Of a stretch of DNA of 64,000 nt, positions 22,734-33,723 are shown one piece after another. This stretch comes from Tetmemena sp. SeJ-2015 (lineage: Eukaryota; Ciliophora; Spirotrichea; Sporadotrichida; Oxytrichidae): assembly GCA_027382625.1 (NCBI GenBank), contig JAJKFJ010021383.1, forward strand, positions 99,958 through 163,957, given 5' to 3'. Position numbers and translations under genes: made by a program. A model generated the notes under the pieces. The model ran no database searches, had not been told where the DNA came from, and saw only the letters and a program-made list of their open reading frames with translations. Each line of letters begins with the position of its first letter. Within the stretch, counting starts at the first letter, position 1.

Positions 22734-23828
22734 TCAAGATAATGTTGTCAAATACTTCTGCAGCCACACCTCCTCTGGGATTCTAAGAAAATAATCTTAT
22801 CAATAAGGCAACTACTTACTTTTTGGCCCATTCTGGGGCAGGGAGACTCAACTTAGACATTGTGTTTTTAATTCTCGCTACCTGATCTATAAACAAGAGT
22901 CAATCAAAGAATACTTGGAAGAGAATTCGATTTACCTTCACTCATTGGCTTTGCAGCTTCTTCCTTGCGCTTTTCTATTGCTCTCTAGTTTTAGAGTCTC
23001 TCCTCATCTATCTCATCCCAACTCTTGAAATCAAAGCTCTCAGCTGGTTGTGCCTATGGTGCACTAGTAGTTTTCTAGTTTAGAGGCTGACCTTGAAAAG
23101 CGTCAAAGCTCTGTTGGAATATATCTGTGGAGCCTTTGAAATTTTCTAGCTTGGACTCTTCAATCTCTTAGTCGTCATCTTCACTTTGGCCCTAAACTTC
23201 AAAGTCAAAAGGCGCAGCTGGAGTTTCTAAGGAGGGGGCTTGATTCTGAGCATCAGTCAAATCCTCATTAAAGTCGTCGTCTTCCTAGTCACTTTCAATC
23301 GCTTGGTAACCCTGCCCGTTCAAATCACTTGCTTGCACATTTTCAAATTCGTCATTATCTTCTTCTCCCTCGCTTTGTTCATTTGATAAAATGATTTGAA
23401 CAAAAACTATGAAAGAAATTTGATGAAGGGGAATCAGAGTCAGAGTCTTGCTTTACAGGTTGCTGGTATTCATTAGTTTAAGGAGTTGACTAATTCACTT
23501 CTTAGTTTTGTTGTTCAATTTGACTCTGCCCATTTGTATTGGCTAACCCTGATGCTTCTGACTGTATAGGTTACATCATGTCGTCTGTGTGATCCAGCAC
23601 ATACTAAAGTCCTTTGAAGTCATTAGGATCTCCTTTGATGTTTGCATTTATACACTCTCATAAATAGGTTTCGTTTATAATATTTAACTCCAGGTATTCT
23701 TGCTCAAGCATGTTCAGTCTTAAGTTTGCGATCTCCTCCCAGTTACCTGGCACAAATGGAGATGCAACTGACTAGGAACTGCTGCCAGTCTCTTGCTGTT
23801 GATTAGATTTCGCGCTAGAATTTTTCAT
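22734..23828 (-). CDS. Acidic protein with conserved C-terminal motif
   Basis: ATG at 23828-23826 (MKNSSAKSNQQQETGSS), TGA at 22736-22734. There is a helical N-terminal part (NWEEIANLRLNMLEQEYLEL), a disordered acidic middle (SEDDDQEIEES), FxxF-like elements (QQSFDAFQGQPL), then SWDEIDEERLQNQRAIEKRK and a final block SKLSLPAPEWAKKIPEEVW. Two pointer-flanked inserts and two GT-AG introns interrupt it. The second intron is GTAAGTAG...CTTAG, just before IPEEVW. The tail looks like a conserved motif, but I do not recognise the family. A vesicle-trafficking adaptor is conceivable but unproven. Confidence 0.6.
23387..23423 (-). other. 37-bp IES with threefold TCAAAT
   Basis: TCAAAT (as ATTTGA on the + strand) occurs at 23418-23423, 23394-23399 and 23381-23386. 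Only joining the outermost copies gives an open frame (SPSSNEQSEGEEDNDEF). The middle copy leads to a TGA. Confidence 0.7.
23652..23678 (-). other. 27-bp IES, pointer ATAAA
   Basis: On the - strand ATAAA is repeated (+ copies TTTAT at 23674-23678 and 23647-23651). Removal deletes an in-frame TGA and gives ELNIINANIKGDPNDF. Confidence 0.75.
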
Positions 23829-24110
23829 TTTGATTTATATATTGTTTCTCAAGTCCAGAAAGTTCGTACTCAAGAGTATGATCTTTAGGATTCTACTCTG
23901 TGTGGTGAAGCGATTTAATATGAAATCAGAAATATCTAAACCAGAGGGAATGAATTCATTATAGCCTGCACAGAATTCCAAAGCTCGTTAAGCACTTATT
24001 AACTTTTTCTCCATTCAATATACTCACTAATAGAGCTTGTGAATTCTCTTTGAGGCAAGTAGAAGTCATCCCAAGATCTTTGATTCTGATTTAAGTTTTC
24101 CTTTGAGTGC
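23829..24110. other. Spacer
   Basis: Short AT-rich stretch between two - strand genes. No feature recognised. Confidence 0.5.
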
Positions 24111-27026
24111 TCACTGGTTCTTCTTTTTGAGCACCTTGAGTCTAGGGTCCTCCATGAGCTTCTGATCCAGCTCCTCGAACTTCTTAAGGGAGTTTCTGTA
24201 ATGCTGAGAAGCTCTCTCCGTGAGGATTTCGATTCTAAAGTTGGCCTTCGACACCTCCTTCTCGTACTTGGCCTCGTCCTCAGCCGTGATCTGGTCTCCC
24301 TTGCGCTTAAGATTAGGCGTAGGCGTTCTCCAAGTTCTTCTGCTCTTCTTCAAGGCGGCGTTGGATGATCTCAGCACGCGTCAGCAGTCTTTCCTTCAGG
24401 TTGCGGAGGGCCTCGTTCTTGACATTGATGGCCGCCTCCTCGTCCAACTCTGAATTCTCAAGGGAAAGCTTCTTAGAATAGGGAGGAGGTAGTCCTTCTC
24501 CTGCTCCTTCTCGTTCTCCTCCTCGTCCTTCTTCTTGCCCTGCTTCATCTTGTCTCTCGCCTTGTCATAAACAGTAGGTTTTAAAAGAAAGGTGTTATAA
24601 ACATAATTTAAGATATTTAGATGCTCTTCTCGAGCACTTTGGTGAAGATGTCATCCTGGTTGGGCTGCGATCTCAGCTGCTGGATGGTGCGCTCTCCTTC
24701 GTGTCGCCACTGAGATTCAGACTGAGCGTTCTTCTCGTACTCCTTGATCTGCTCGTGGCAGCGTCTCTCCATCTCAATGATCTTCTTGTTCACCTGCTGC
24801 TGCTTGTTCTCCTCGGTGTTCTTCTCGTTCATGTCTCCCAACTTAGCCTCTCCGATAAGGGCAGCTCTCTCAAACTGCTCAGAGTGAGAGGTGATCTTGC
24901 CGTCTCTGAAGTGGTAGTAGATGAAGACCTTGCCCTTCTCAAGGTTGAACTCAGTGCGGCGGATCTGCTGCTCTGCAGGTAATTCTAAGTCCATGGAAAA
25001 CTTCTGAGCCATCTTAGGATGACTGAGAAGCCCTTGTTGTGGGAGTTGCAGTGGTTGTCCTGGATGGTGAGGTTGTGCTTCTCGGGGATCTTGGCAGGGT
25101 TGAAAGTAACGCTTCTATAGACGAGTCTGTCCTCTCTGTTCTTGTAGCGTTCGAAGGTCTTCCTGCCGATCTGCTCCTCTCTGTAGATGAGGCCGTCCTT
25201 GTTACGATGGTGGTAGAAGTAGATCTTCCTCACTCTGCCGTCGATCTGGACTAGCTTCTTCCAGTAGTGAGAGCGTTCGCTGCTCTCGTAGTGCTCCACT
25301 AGCTTGAAGTGGTAGGGGAAGCGTCTGCGCATTATGAGCTTGTCTCTCCTGTTCTTGTAGTAGCTCCTGATCTCCTTAGTGATGAGGCGCTTGTAGTCCT
25401 CGAAGATGGTGATGCGCTTAACCAGTCCGTCAACTTACGAGCACTCAGCGTAGAAGTCCACCTTCACCTTCTTGTAGAAGACTGTCTTCTCTCCGTTAGG
25501 ACACAAGTCCAAGAACTTGTCTCTATTCACGAACAACTTACAATACACTCAAAGATAAAGGACTTATAATGATATGCTATAGGGGACCAAGAAGGAGGCA
25601 TGTCCAGCACGTCTTCATCCTTGCCCATGTTGTTGTCGTCCTCATCTTCCTCATCATCGTCTCCACCTTCTCCGTTCTCATCATCTCCATCTCCTTTCTT
25701 CTTGTCACCTTGTTGGATCATGACATACTCCCACTCGCCAGTCTGGTCGTCTTGGAAGTCGAAGTTGATCTCGTGGAGTTCTCTGGAAGGGTCTAGGTTG
25801 ATCCAGAAGTTGCGGTGGTTGAAGATGCTCTCCACTGAGTAGTAGGGGGAGTTGTGGATGTCGTATCTACGTCCAGTGGTAGGCTCGATGAAGAAGGTCT
25901 CTGAGAGTTCACGGTTGCCCTTCTGCATGAGCACCCAGCAGTGCAGTCTGCTCTGGCCGTATTCGTCTTCCTTCTCGAAGTCGGGCTGGTCATCGTCAAT
26001 AGTCACAGCCTTGATGCGGGCTTCCTCCTCATCAGCTTCTCTCTTCTTACGGACCTCCTCATCAAACTCAGAAGATGAGGCCTTTCTTTAAACTAGTAAT
26101 GTTAATGGCACATTTCTTGGTGACTTGGAAGTCTTCAATGGGGGTGATGAGGGAAGCCTTCTTCTCACTCATTTGCTCCTCGTCTCTGTCCACCTCAGGG
26201 TCGTCATGGTCTTCGTTGTCAGGCATATCAATGGGGAAGGGACACTCCATCAGGGCTTCATCCTTTGTAGTGATCTCCCTTGGAGCAGTTCCATACACGC
26301 AGTAGGCGTCATACCCACAACCAATCACACACATTAATTTAATGCAATCAGGAGAGAGCAGAGCACGATGGCCATATCAAAGGAGTCTCCAGCCTACCAC
26401 TGAAGCACGTTAGCAGGGGAGGGGATGATCTTAGGCAGCTTATTGGGAAACTGAAGCTCTTCGTACTCTATGAAATCAGACACGAACTTAGAGCACTTGT
26501 CCCACTCGTAGAGTTTAATTAAGCAGATATAAAATGCTCTATTGAAAGAGTTCAGTGTAGGGGAGCTTGGTAGGTCTAAGGGTGGTGCAAATGAACTTGC
26601 GTTTGCCGCACTCGTTTCTAGGGGCGAGTAGGAGTTTGCGATGAGGGTCGTAAATGACCTTGAACTGGCGCTTATACTCGAGCACGTGCTCCAACACCAA
26701 TTCCTCCTTTGAAGAGTTCTCGAAGTATGATCTAGGAGGCTCCTAATACTATAACACGAATTAGAATATGCAAAGATATAAAAAAGAGAGAGAGAGAGAG
26801 AGAGGGATGAACTCTAACTTTGAATTCATAACTGCTCTATTTAATGAAGAGATGATAGATTTCTTGTGAAAAGAATCTTTGGAGTTTCACTTCAGAAGTT
26901 TCCAGAGAGCGCCTTCTTTGAATCTATAGTTCAACTTACAGCAAAAGAGTGACATCTAATGGTCTTAGCAGAGATCTGGTCGTCCAGGGCGTCTGGAAGG
27001 TCCAGGGGCTTGAAATCTTCGTCCAT
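24111..27026 (-). CDS. DRC7: Dynein regulatory complex subunit 7
   Basis: The ATG at 27026 (MDEDFKPLDLPDALDDQIS) is followed by a GT-AG intron (26939-26743). Then come the family hallmarks: NECGKRKFICTTLRPTKLPY, SLLIGCGYDAYCVYG (papain-like fold region with a Cys) and DMPPSW. LDLCPNGEKTVFYKKVKVDF, SQVDGLVKRITIFEDYKR and RRFPYHFKLVEHYE follow, with a charged coiled-coil C-terminus (ILTERASQHYRNSLKKFEE). TGA is at 24113-24111. DRC7 is part of the nexin-dynein regulatory complex of motile cilia. Three clear pointer-flanked inserts are listed separately. Another frame change lies near 26090-26060. Three single-base frame changes (near 25005, 24470 and 24310) are not explained by repeats and may be assembly indels. 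Confidence 0.9.
25541..25581 (-). other. 41-bp IES in DRC7, pointer TA
   Basis: TA at 25580-25581 and 25539-25540 (+ coordinates). Removal gives MPPSWSPKLFVNRDKFLDLC. No GT-AG alternative restores the frame. The 5' end (TATAGCAT) looks like the TAYAGYNR consensus of Tc1/mariner-derived IESs. Confidence 0.8.
26328..26350 (-). other. 23-bp IES in DRC7, pointer TGATTG
   Basis: The - strand repeat TGATTG (as CAATCA at 26345-26350 and 26322-26327). Removal gives CSLLIGCGYDAYCVYG and deletes a TGA. Confidence 0.92.
26510..26546 (-). other. 37-bp IES in DRC7, pointer AACTCT
   Basis: The - strand repeat AACTCT (as AGAGTT at 26547-26552 and 26510-26515) flanks the insert. Removal gives KLPYTELYEWDKCSKFVSDF. 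No GT-AG intron can explain it, so it is one of the cleanest proofs of pointer-type excision here. Confidence 0.92.
26743..26939 (-). other. GT-AG intron of DRC7, 197 nt
   Basis: GTAAGTTG at the donor (26939 downward), ...TATTAG at the acceptor (26743). It joins RCHSFA to EPPRSYFENSS in frame and contains the AG microsatellite at 26785-26804. Confidence 0.8.
26785..26804. repeat. (AG)n microsatellite
   Basis: About ten AG units lie inside the DRC7 intron. Confidence 0.9.
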
Positions 27027-27202
27027 AGATTCTAAGAAAGAGACTTCCTCTTTATTCAAATTATATTTAATTTAATATTATAAAAACAGACAGTCAAGTT
27101 ACTTAAAACATTAAAGATCAATCTTAATTGGAAAAACTGTTATTATATTAGGAAAAAATAAATTAGTTGTCGAAATAACTCTCGCTTAGATAAGTTGCAG
27201 GT

Positions 27203-30104
27203 TCATAGAGGGGGGCCCATAGGGTGATTATGATAAGGGTCATAGCCAACAAGAGCATATTTGGAGATGTCGTTCTCATTTTTATCTATCTTGCATTTGT
27301 AGGAGAGCCTGAAGGGACACTCACCCTCATAAACGAACTCATTTATCGAACTTATTTGAGCCATCTGATTTTAGCTTCTATAATCTGCTCCACTCCCCTC
27401 CAATTTTAACTATCCTTGGCTCTATTTAGAGTCCTCGTTGTGGGATTACTGAGCAAGACCTAGTCCATCTTGCTAACCAGGCTAACACTCAGGTTTTATT
27501 AGCTACCTTCAATTCCTGTCAAATGAGAATTCATACTTATGCCATTTCCGTCCAACGACAGAGGCATCTGTGATTCATCACCTTCATGTGCGTTTGAAGA
27601 AGAATTACCGATACTTTCTTTTTCGATACTCACAGTAGAACCTCAATACTCTACTGCTTCCCTTTACTACATGTGACCCTCTCAACTGTGGAAAGAATCC
27701 AAGTTGAGCTCCTAAATGCTTCACTTTCAGGTTCACTTACTGTTGTGTGCCTTCAGAGAAATCGAACCTCTCAAAGAAGCGTGGAGTCAGATACAGTTTG
27801 GAGCCTATTTCTTCCCTCTTTGCAGTAGAGTATCTAGCATCATTTTAAATGTTGGCAAGCTGCTGAGCTGCTTTTTCATCATAGGCGTTCTCTTCAAAGC
27901 ATTCAACTTCATAGTTCTGTCTCGACTTGGTCTTCAATTGAGTAAGACCTATGAATATAGTGTTCACATAATCCAAGTCATCTAACTTCTAAGTGTATCT
28001 GAGTGGCTCCTCTATCATTTTATAGATAACTTGGTCTAACTGTGCAAAACTCATTTGGTCAGAGATGATGGAGTCTGGCAGGAATCTTCTACCCATTTCT
28101 TGCGGTGTCATAGGCTCTGGCACTATATATTGCTTATATATGATGTTTGTTTTGCTCAGGCAAGATACATTTTCCTCTTTAGCGATGTTAACTTCGTCAT
28201 CCAAGTCGATTACTTCTTACTAATTATCAGCCGACACTTGTCTATATTGTGAATCTTTCAAAGATTGCTCATGTCCTTTTTTGTTTAGAGCTATGGTGCT
28301 CATCTTTGCAGCGTCTTGTTAAGAGATCTCACACAGATCAAGTTCCTCCTCTTCCTCTTCATTTTACTAAGCTCTCTATTCTTCCTCTTCTTGTTTTTAC
28401 TTCCTGAGGCTTCTGTTCCTGCTCTCATCTCCATTATCAATAAGCAAGCCACAGCTTTACTGACTCAAGTTTGAGTTCTGATCACCTTCAACTTGCATTT
28501 ACATGTCGCCCTCATCAGCTCTTTCTTAAATTCCTCCTCCGAGCACTGAAATCGCATAGTGAGACTGTTCATTAAGTAGCTAGTGATTCATTTCAGAGTA
28601 AGGAATCTAGATTACTCCAAGCTCGGGATTGAATTCTCCCAGTTTATCATTCCTCAGCTATTACTGATGAAGGGTCTGGACGTTCTGCAAATGATGCTCA
28701 AAGCTAGAGACTAGCGGTTAAAGTGCTGGATTAATGATAGTTGTACCTCCCTTATTCTTCTTCTAGTTGCTCACTTCCTGATTCAAAATTTATCCAGCCA
28801 CCCCCTTAAGCATGAAGCCTCTATTGCATCCTAACGAATTCAACTCTCTCCTACTGCCTTTGTTGAATCTTCTAAGTCTACTGCTCTTACAAGTTCTAGA
28901 GATACTGAAACTGCATCTAGATCATAGCTTGATGTTTCTAAGTGGTCTTGTTGTCTATATCATCCATAATTGATTAGAGATAAGGCAAGTACTGTCGGTC
29001 TGAGAACTTTTCCTGAGTTTCATAGCAGTCGAACTCTCTCAAATTCTTGATGAGACTCATTGTATTTCTAATCTCCTTATCACAATCTTGATAGAGCTTT
29101 AACTTTTGCCCTTGAGTCAGCTTGTGTGAGCTCTTTCTATGTTTTTACTCTGACTAGAGACTAAGGGAAGAGAACTGGTTCGACATTGCTTCAGTTGTCT
29201 GAAGATACTTCTGAAACTCGTTTAAGTAGTTACGCTTTAACTCATCGAAGGTAGTTTCATTGGGATCATGAGCCTGCACTAGAGCAGAAGCTGCGACGTT
29301 TATATTGTACATCTGTTGCGGGAAGAGAGAGTTAGATTACAAACTTTTGTTTATCTAAAGACAGGGAATCTACTGTTGAGCTTTTATTGGCTGGTAACAT
29401 TTGGATTAGCTTTGTTTGCAGGCTGCTATTTTTGGCTTGGCTTAAGATTTAATGTGGGAATGGTAGTTGAGTTTTGAACTTTTTGTGGCTATGATGCTTA
29501 TCTAGTGACAGGTATGTTTAATACTTGAGGCTGCTGAATTTGTAGAGTTTAAGTAGTTGTTATTCGTACCAGCTTAATTAGGCACTAGTGCAGGCTTAGA
29601 GACTTGTATTCGGGTGGTAGGGATACTGAGAGTTGGTACTGTCTAGTCAGATGCCTTTCTGTACTTCCTTTTTTGATCTTGCACAAGTGGATTGATATTC
29701 TGGCTAGCCTTGAGGCTTGATATTGAGATGAGTGGGACGTTAGTTTAAATGGGAGGCTGGTATGAGGGTGGAGAGGTAATCATCTGCCCCAAGTACTATT
29801 GCTGCTGTTATGGAGGAGGTTGAGCATAATAGTTTTAGAAGTCCATCATTGAAGGAATGGGTTGCTGATATGGCGAAGAGAACTGCTAATAGGCTGGTGG
29901 TATGGCTTAGTTGGGGGTCAGATAGTTGGAGAGAGCAGGCATTTGATAGCTGCCTGGGAAAATAGGGTTGCCTCCAAAATGTGGGATCGACGCCTGAAAC
30001 TGCAATGAGTGCTACAGGAATTGCTACTGTTGCTGCAGTTGTTGCTTTTAGAGTTCTAGTTGCTGCTATTGAAGCTGCCTGCGAGTCTAGATGGGTTGTT
30101 ACAT
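27203..30104 (-). CDS. Gln-rich protein with C-terminal FAR1-like C/H motif
   Basis: ATG 30104-30102, then Gln (many TAA/TAG). The N-terminal third is low complexity (QQLQQQQQFLQHSLQF; QQPIPSMMDF). The middle is charged (MDDEVNIAKEENVSCLSKTN, about 28204). A more ordered part follows (PEPMTPQEMGRRFLPDSII, QVIYKMIEEPLRYTQKLD, EEIGSKLYLTPRFFERFDF). The C-terminus has CPFRLSYKCK and GYDPYHNHPMGPPL and stops at TGA 27205-27203. The Cys...HNHP pattern resembles FAR1/WRKY-GCM zinc domains, also seen in the gene at 31406-32750. DNA binding is an inference. Several inserts change frame (near 27980, 27590 and 27370). Confidence 0.55.
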
Positions 30105-30475
30105 TCTAAATCTATTTGAAACTGAAATAGGGGTGAGTGGACGTAAACTAGTTTTCTTAAAATTAATTATAAGTCTTTAAATGCAATCAAATATTTAATC
30201 TAAGTATGGTGAGGTTTTAAATCTTTCTTAGACTTATTAACTTTAAATTCAATTATATGCAAGATCAGAGAGAGCTTATTATTATTTTAAATATTAAACT
30301 TCCTCTTGCGCATTCTAATTTACGGGGTTTATAATACTAGAGACCAATCTTTGATTAACAAACTTGTATCTTATTTAATTTCTCTCTCTTCAAATGAAAT
30401 CTAACTTTTCGGAGGGATTCAGCTTAGAGAGTGAGTGAGAAAGTTATAATAAATTAATAATTATAATAAGGAAAG
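30105..30475. other. Divergent intergenic region
   Basis: AT-rich, between the starts of a - strand gene and the complex I subunit gene. It presumably carries both 5' flanks. No defined promoter motif recognised. Confidence 0.5.
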
Positions 30476-31195
30476 ATGAGTGGCTGGCACTCTGGCGACA
30501 AGTACATCGAGGAAAACACTGGCTATGCCGATTTCCCCGCAGTCAATAACATTACCGTCTACGGTCAACTTCCCTCCGACCAAGTCCCCTCCCCCAGTAA
30601 GTTAATTCCATATTAGGAAAAGAGATGAGAGCCTTGAACAATTGGAAATCTCTAATCATCTTTCTTTCCAATTAATATTTTTGATGATGATAAGTGATTA
30701 ATCAATCTGGATAATGACCTATCCTATCACTATCCTATTCTTTGAGCAATTTGCTATAATTCATTTCAATTTTTGACTTTGGATCTAACCTTTCTATTAG
30801 CCCGTTCTCGCAACTTGATTGAGGCGCACATGAAGAGTCTTAGACTGTTCCGCAAGTGGTGCCGCTACATGCCTATGATCGTGTCTTGGATGGCTTTGCA
30901 CAAGTACACCACCCCCGAGCAGGGCAAGCAGCAGATGGCTTCCTACTTCCGCCACTTCAACCGCGTCAGAGACCCAGAGCAGATCGACAACTTCGTCAGA
31001 ATTGGCTATGAGAGACTCTACAACATCCAGTAGATCGATATCATCGGACAGCCACTGCTCGACTTCATAGCTCCTCAGCACAGAGAGAACATCTCCAGAG
31101 CTCAGGGCTTCTCATACTTGGAGGATAAGAAGAAGGAGGGAAAAACTGACTTCCTTAACGACTTCCTCAAGAGCAAGAAGAGACCTCAGTGGTGA
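30476..31195 (+). CDS. Complex I LYR-family subunit (NDUFA6-like)
   Basis: ATG at 30476, TGA at 31193-31195, one long GT-AG intron (30597-30800). The second exon carries the LYR-type helix start LRLFRKWCRYMPM, then ASYFRHFNRVRDPEQIDNFV and YERLYNIQQIDIIGQP. In NDUFA6/B14 this three-helix protein sits on the mitochondrial complex I matrix arm with an acyl-carrier protein. The Q-Q before IDIIG uses a TAG. No pointer-flanked insert is needed: apart from the intron the gene is continuous, unlike its neighbours. The family call rests on remembered pattern, not a search. Confidence 0.7.
30597..30800 (+). other. GT-AG intron, 204 nt
   Basis: GTAAGTTA...CTATTAG. It joins VPSP to TRSRNLIEAH. This is the longest clear intron in the window. 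Confidence 0.85.
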
Positions 31196-31405
31196 ATACC
31201 AACAGCCCAATAATCTATGGAAGTTTCATAGATAGGGCGTGCGATAAGAAGAACGCTTATTCATTCAATCTGCATTCGCAATATTATTTAACTTTATTTA
31301 AACTTACACATTCAACTTTGATTATCATGATGAATAAAGAAGGATTGAAAAATGAGAGTGGGTAAGATTTTTAAATAATTAGGAAATAAGAGTTCATGAA
31401 TATCA

Positions 31406-32750
31406 TCACTCTTAATCCTCCTCCATTACTTATATTTGCTAGCGTTGATTCTTATCTTGCATGTATTGCTCCCTCTACTTAGCTGTGGTCTTTTACAGGT
31501 AGTTGAGTTTCCAAGATTGAGGTTTGAAGTTCTATCTCTGGTGGTAGAATTCTATGATGTCTCTCACTGGGTGGTTGTGAAATTCATCGTAGTCACCCAG
31601 TGTGAAGTAAAGTGAGTCCTTGTTCTGCCTATAGCGCACGTAGAAGGAGCACGCCTGCCTGTTCACCATTGTCTCCTAGTACTGCTTATGCCTGTAGGAA
31701 CACACGAACGAGAAAGCCACCTTGTGTGGCTTCAGATGATCCATAAGTACACTACACGAAAGCTAAAAAGCATAAATATGAAACTTACTTTCCAAGTCTG
31801 CAAGGGAAGCCATTCCTTTCGCTCGTTTCTCTTACTCTAATCAACAACTCTCTCTTATTCTAGCAGGCGAAGTCAAACTCATCAATCGATCCTTTCATCT
31901 TAAACGCCCCGAAATTCTCGTACTGGAACTTCTCTTCAGGAGTGAGAGTCTTGTGTTTGGTCTCTGATATGCTCAAGCTTTGCCAGTTGTTGAACCCATA
32001 GCGGAAATAAGATGGCTGCTCTACCTCAGTTTTTGTCGTAGTAACAGTTGACTACTGCGACCTTATCTCTTCCTTGAGCTTTTAATAACTTAGGACTGGA
32101 ACGTCATCAAGTGTGTTTTCAGTTTTAAAGGGAAGATTTTGAACTTGCTTTAAGAATCTTATCTATGGATAATTAGTGGATTGAGTAGGTTGCTGCTGCG
32201 AATTTGCCTGTTTAACAACTGAGGAATCCTATTATTCTTATCTGCTTTCTTATTTTCTGTTTCCTTTAACTTCTGTGTACGCTTGGTGGAGGGGGTTGAG
32301 AGTGGACTTTGAAGGATCAAATGGGTTAAACTTAATCAAGGGCTCAATTCTTGGAGGCTTTGAAATGGTAGGAGGTTATTGCAAATGTGACTCCTCCTCT
32401 ATCTTAACTAGATCCTTTATTTACTACAACAACTACAACTACTATTCAGCTGTTACTCTTGTTATGCTGAAAATTTGAGTTGGTCTATTATTAGTCTTTT
32501 ATTCTACATCTTCCATTTAACCAATTGGAAGAGATGTATTTTTTTCATTTACTGAATTCAATTTCTCGTTTTATTAGTTTGAATTTCTAAAAGGAGTAAA
32601 CTCTTAACTGCTGGTATGAGATTAGGAGATTTGCTTTTCTTTCTCAATTAATTTATCTCCTATTTGATCCTAGTCATTTTTTATTTATTAAGATGTACTT
32701 TTGCCTCTATCATCAAAGTTTGAAAAGTCTAAATTCAAAGTAGAGTCCAT
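31406..32750 (-). CDS. FAR1-like zinc-domain protein
   Basis: ATG 32750-32748 (MDSTLNLDFSNFDDRGK), TGA 31408-31406. The N-terminal two thirds are Gln/Ser/Lys-rich and disordered. The C-terminal third holds a FAR1/WRKY-GCM-like module: FYVRYRQNKDSLYFTLGDYD preceded by C-S and followed by EFHNHPVRDIIEFYHQR, with an upstream Cys in SFVCSYRHKQYQ. Such modules bind DNA in plant FAR1 and MULE-type transposases, so a regulator or domesticated transposase fragment is possible. One short GT-AG intron (37 nt, donor GTAAGTTTC) joins CRLGN to VLMDHLKPHK. No pointer IES interrupts it: over 400 codons read through with TAA/TAG as Gln. Confidence 0.7.
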
Positions 32751-32947
32751 TCACTAAAATTATAATTTTGATAAACTCTCTCCAAACTTTGAAGGTTTCA
32801 AGCCTTGTCTATTTATATTATCATGAATATTCTCATCAAAAATACTTCGAATATACAAAAATTCGAACTTTAAAATATAATTCTATCTTCCTTCATTTGA
32901 AAAGTTGTATTATTGGATAGTGGATCTTTTACAATTTATTATAAGGG

Positions 32948-33723
32948 TCAGCTCACTTGATAATTCTTACTGTTGGTGTTTTGCTAACCTAATGTCTGTG
33001 ATGAAGATCCGGTATTGTTGCCTCCTGCAACTCCCGTACTTGCCAAACTGCCAGTTGCTCTTCCCCAAAATAGTCTGCCTCCTCTAGAAGGGCTCATAAG
33101 TTCAAGATCGTGGTGCGCATTATTCTAATTCACTCTCGCCATTCTCCTTCTGATATTATGATTCTAGATAGATCTCCTCAGCGTCTCCCTCTTCTCCCTT
33201 AACTCATCAGAAAATATAAGAGTAAACTAGCAATTATAAACTGCTGATTGATCTTGGCTGTCTCTTCGATATTTACTCTGATAGACTCTGAAGTCCAAAT
33301 CTAAGTAGGTCGCCTGTCTAAGTTCTCCTACTCCTGCCTACATAGAGGACAGCTAGACTTTTCCTTGAACCAGCTCACTAGACACTCATGGTGATAGATG
33401 TGGTCCTCGTTGCACTTCAATTGCACCACTTGATCTTCAAGCTTAATCTCATCCAGGCAGATAATGCATTGCATGCTTCCTTGAGAATGAGAGATGGTCG
33501 TAATTTAAGACTCGTCTAACTTAATTTCTTCAGGGCTTGTCTATATAGGTACACGCCCTCCAAAAGCAAATTGTGCCTCAGAATCTCCTTCATTATCCCC
33601 TTGTGTGTGGATGAAGCTATTTGAACTCATGAAGTTATTGAATCTTAGACTACACTCTAAAATCTAAGCTAAAATTATGATCTAGACTTGCTTAGGATGA
33701 TCTGTTTTGAGTTTCAAGCACAT
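32948..33723 (-). CDS. RING-H2 finger protein (likely E3 ubiquitin ligase)
   Basis: The ATG at 33723-33721 has an in-frame TGA 18 nt upstream, supporting this start. TGA is at 32950-32948. The RING-H2 runs CIICLDEIK ... HIYHHECLVSWF ... CPLCRQE with the C3H2C3 ligand spacing. A basic helix follows (SDELREKRETLRRSIQNHN) and a Gly/Ser-rich tail. RING-H2 domains recruit E2 enzymes. A 26-base insert with pointer TTT, shortly after the RING, must be removed to keep frame. If the alternative start at MSSNSF (about 33634) is used, the overlap with the upstream gene disappears. Confidence 0.8.

Noticed and set aside
24617..26334. Several separate + strand ORFs opposite DRC7
   Set aside because: They are antisense shadows of the long conserved - strand frame.
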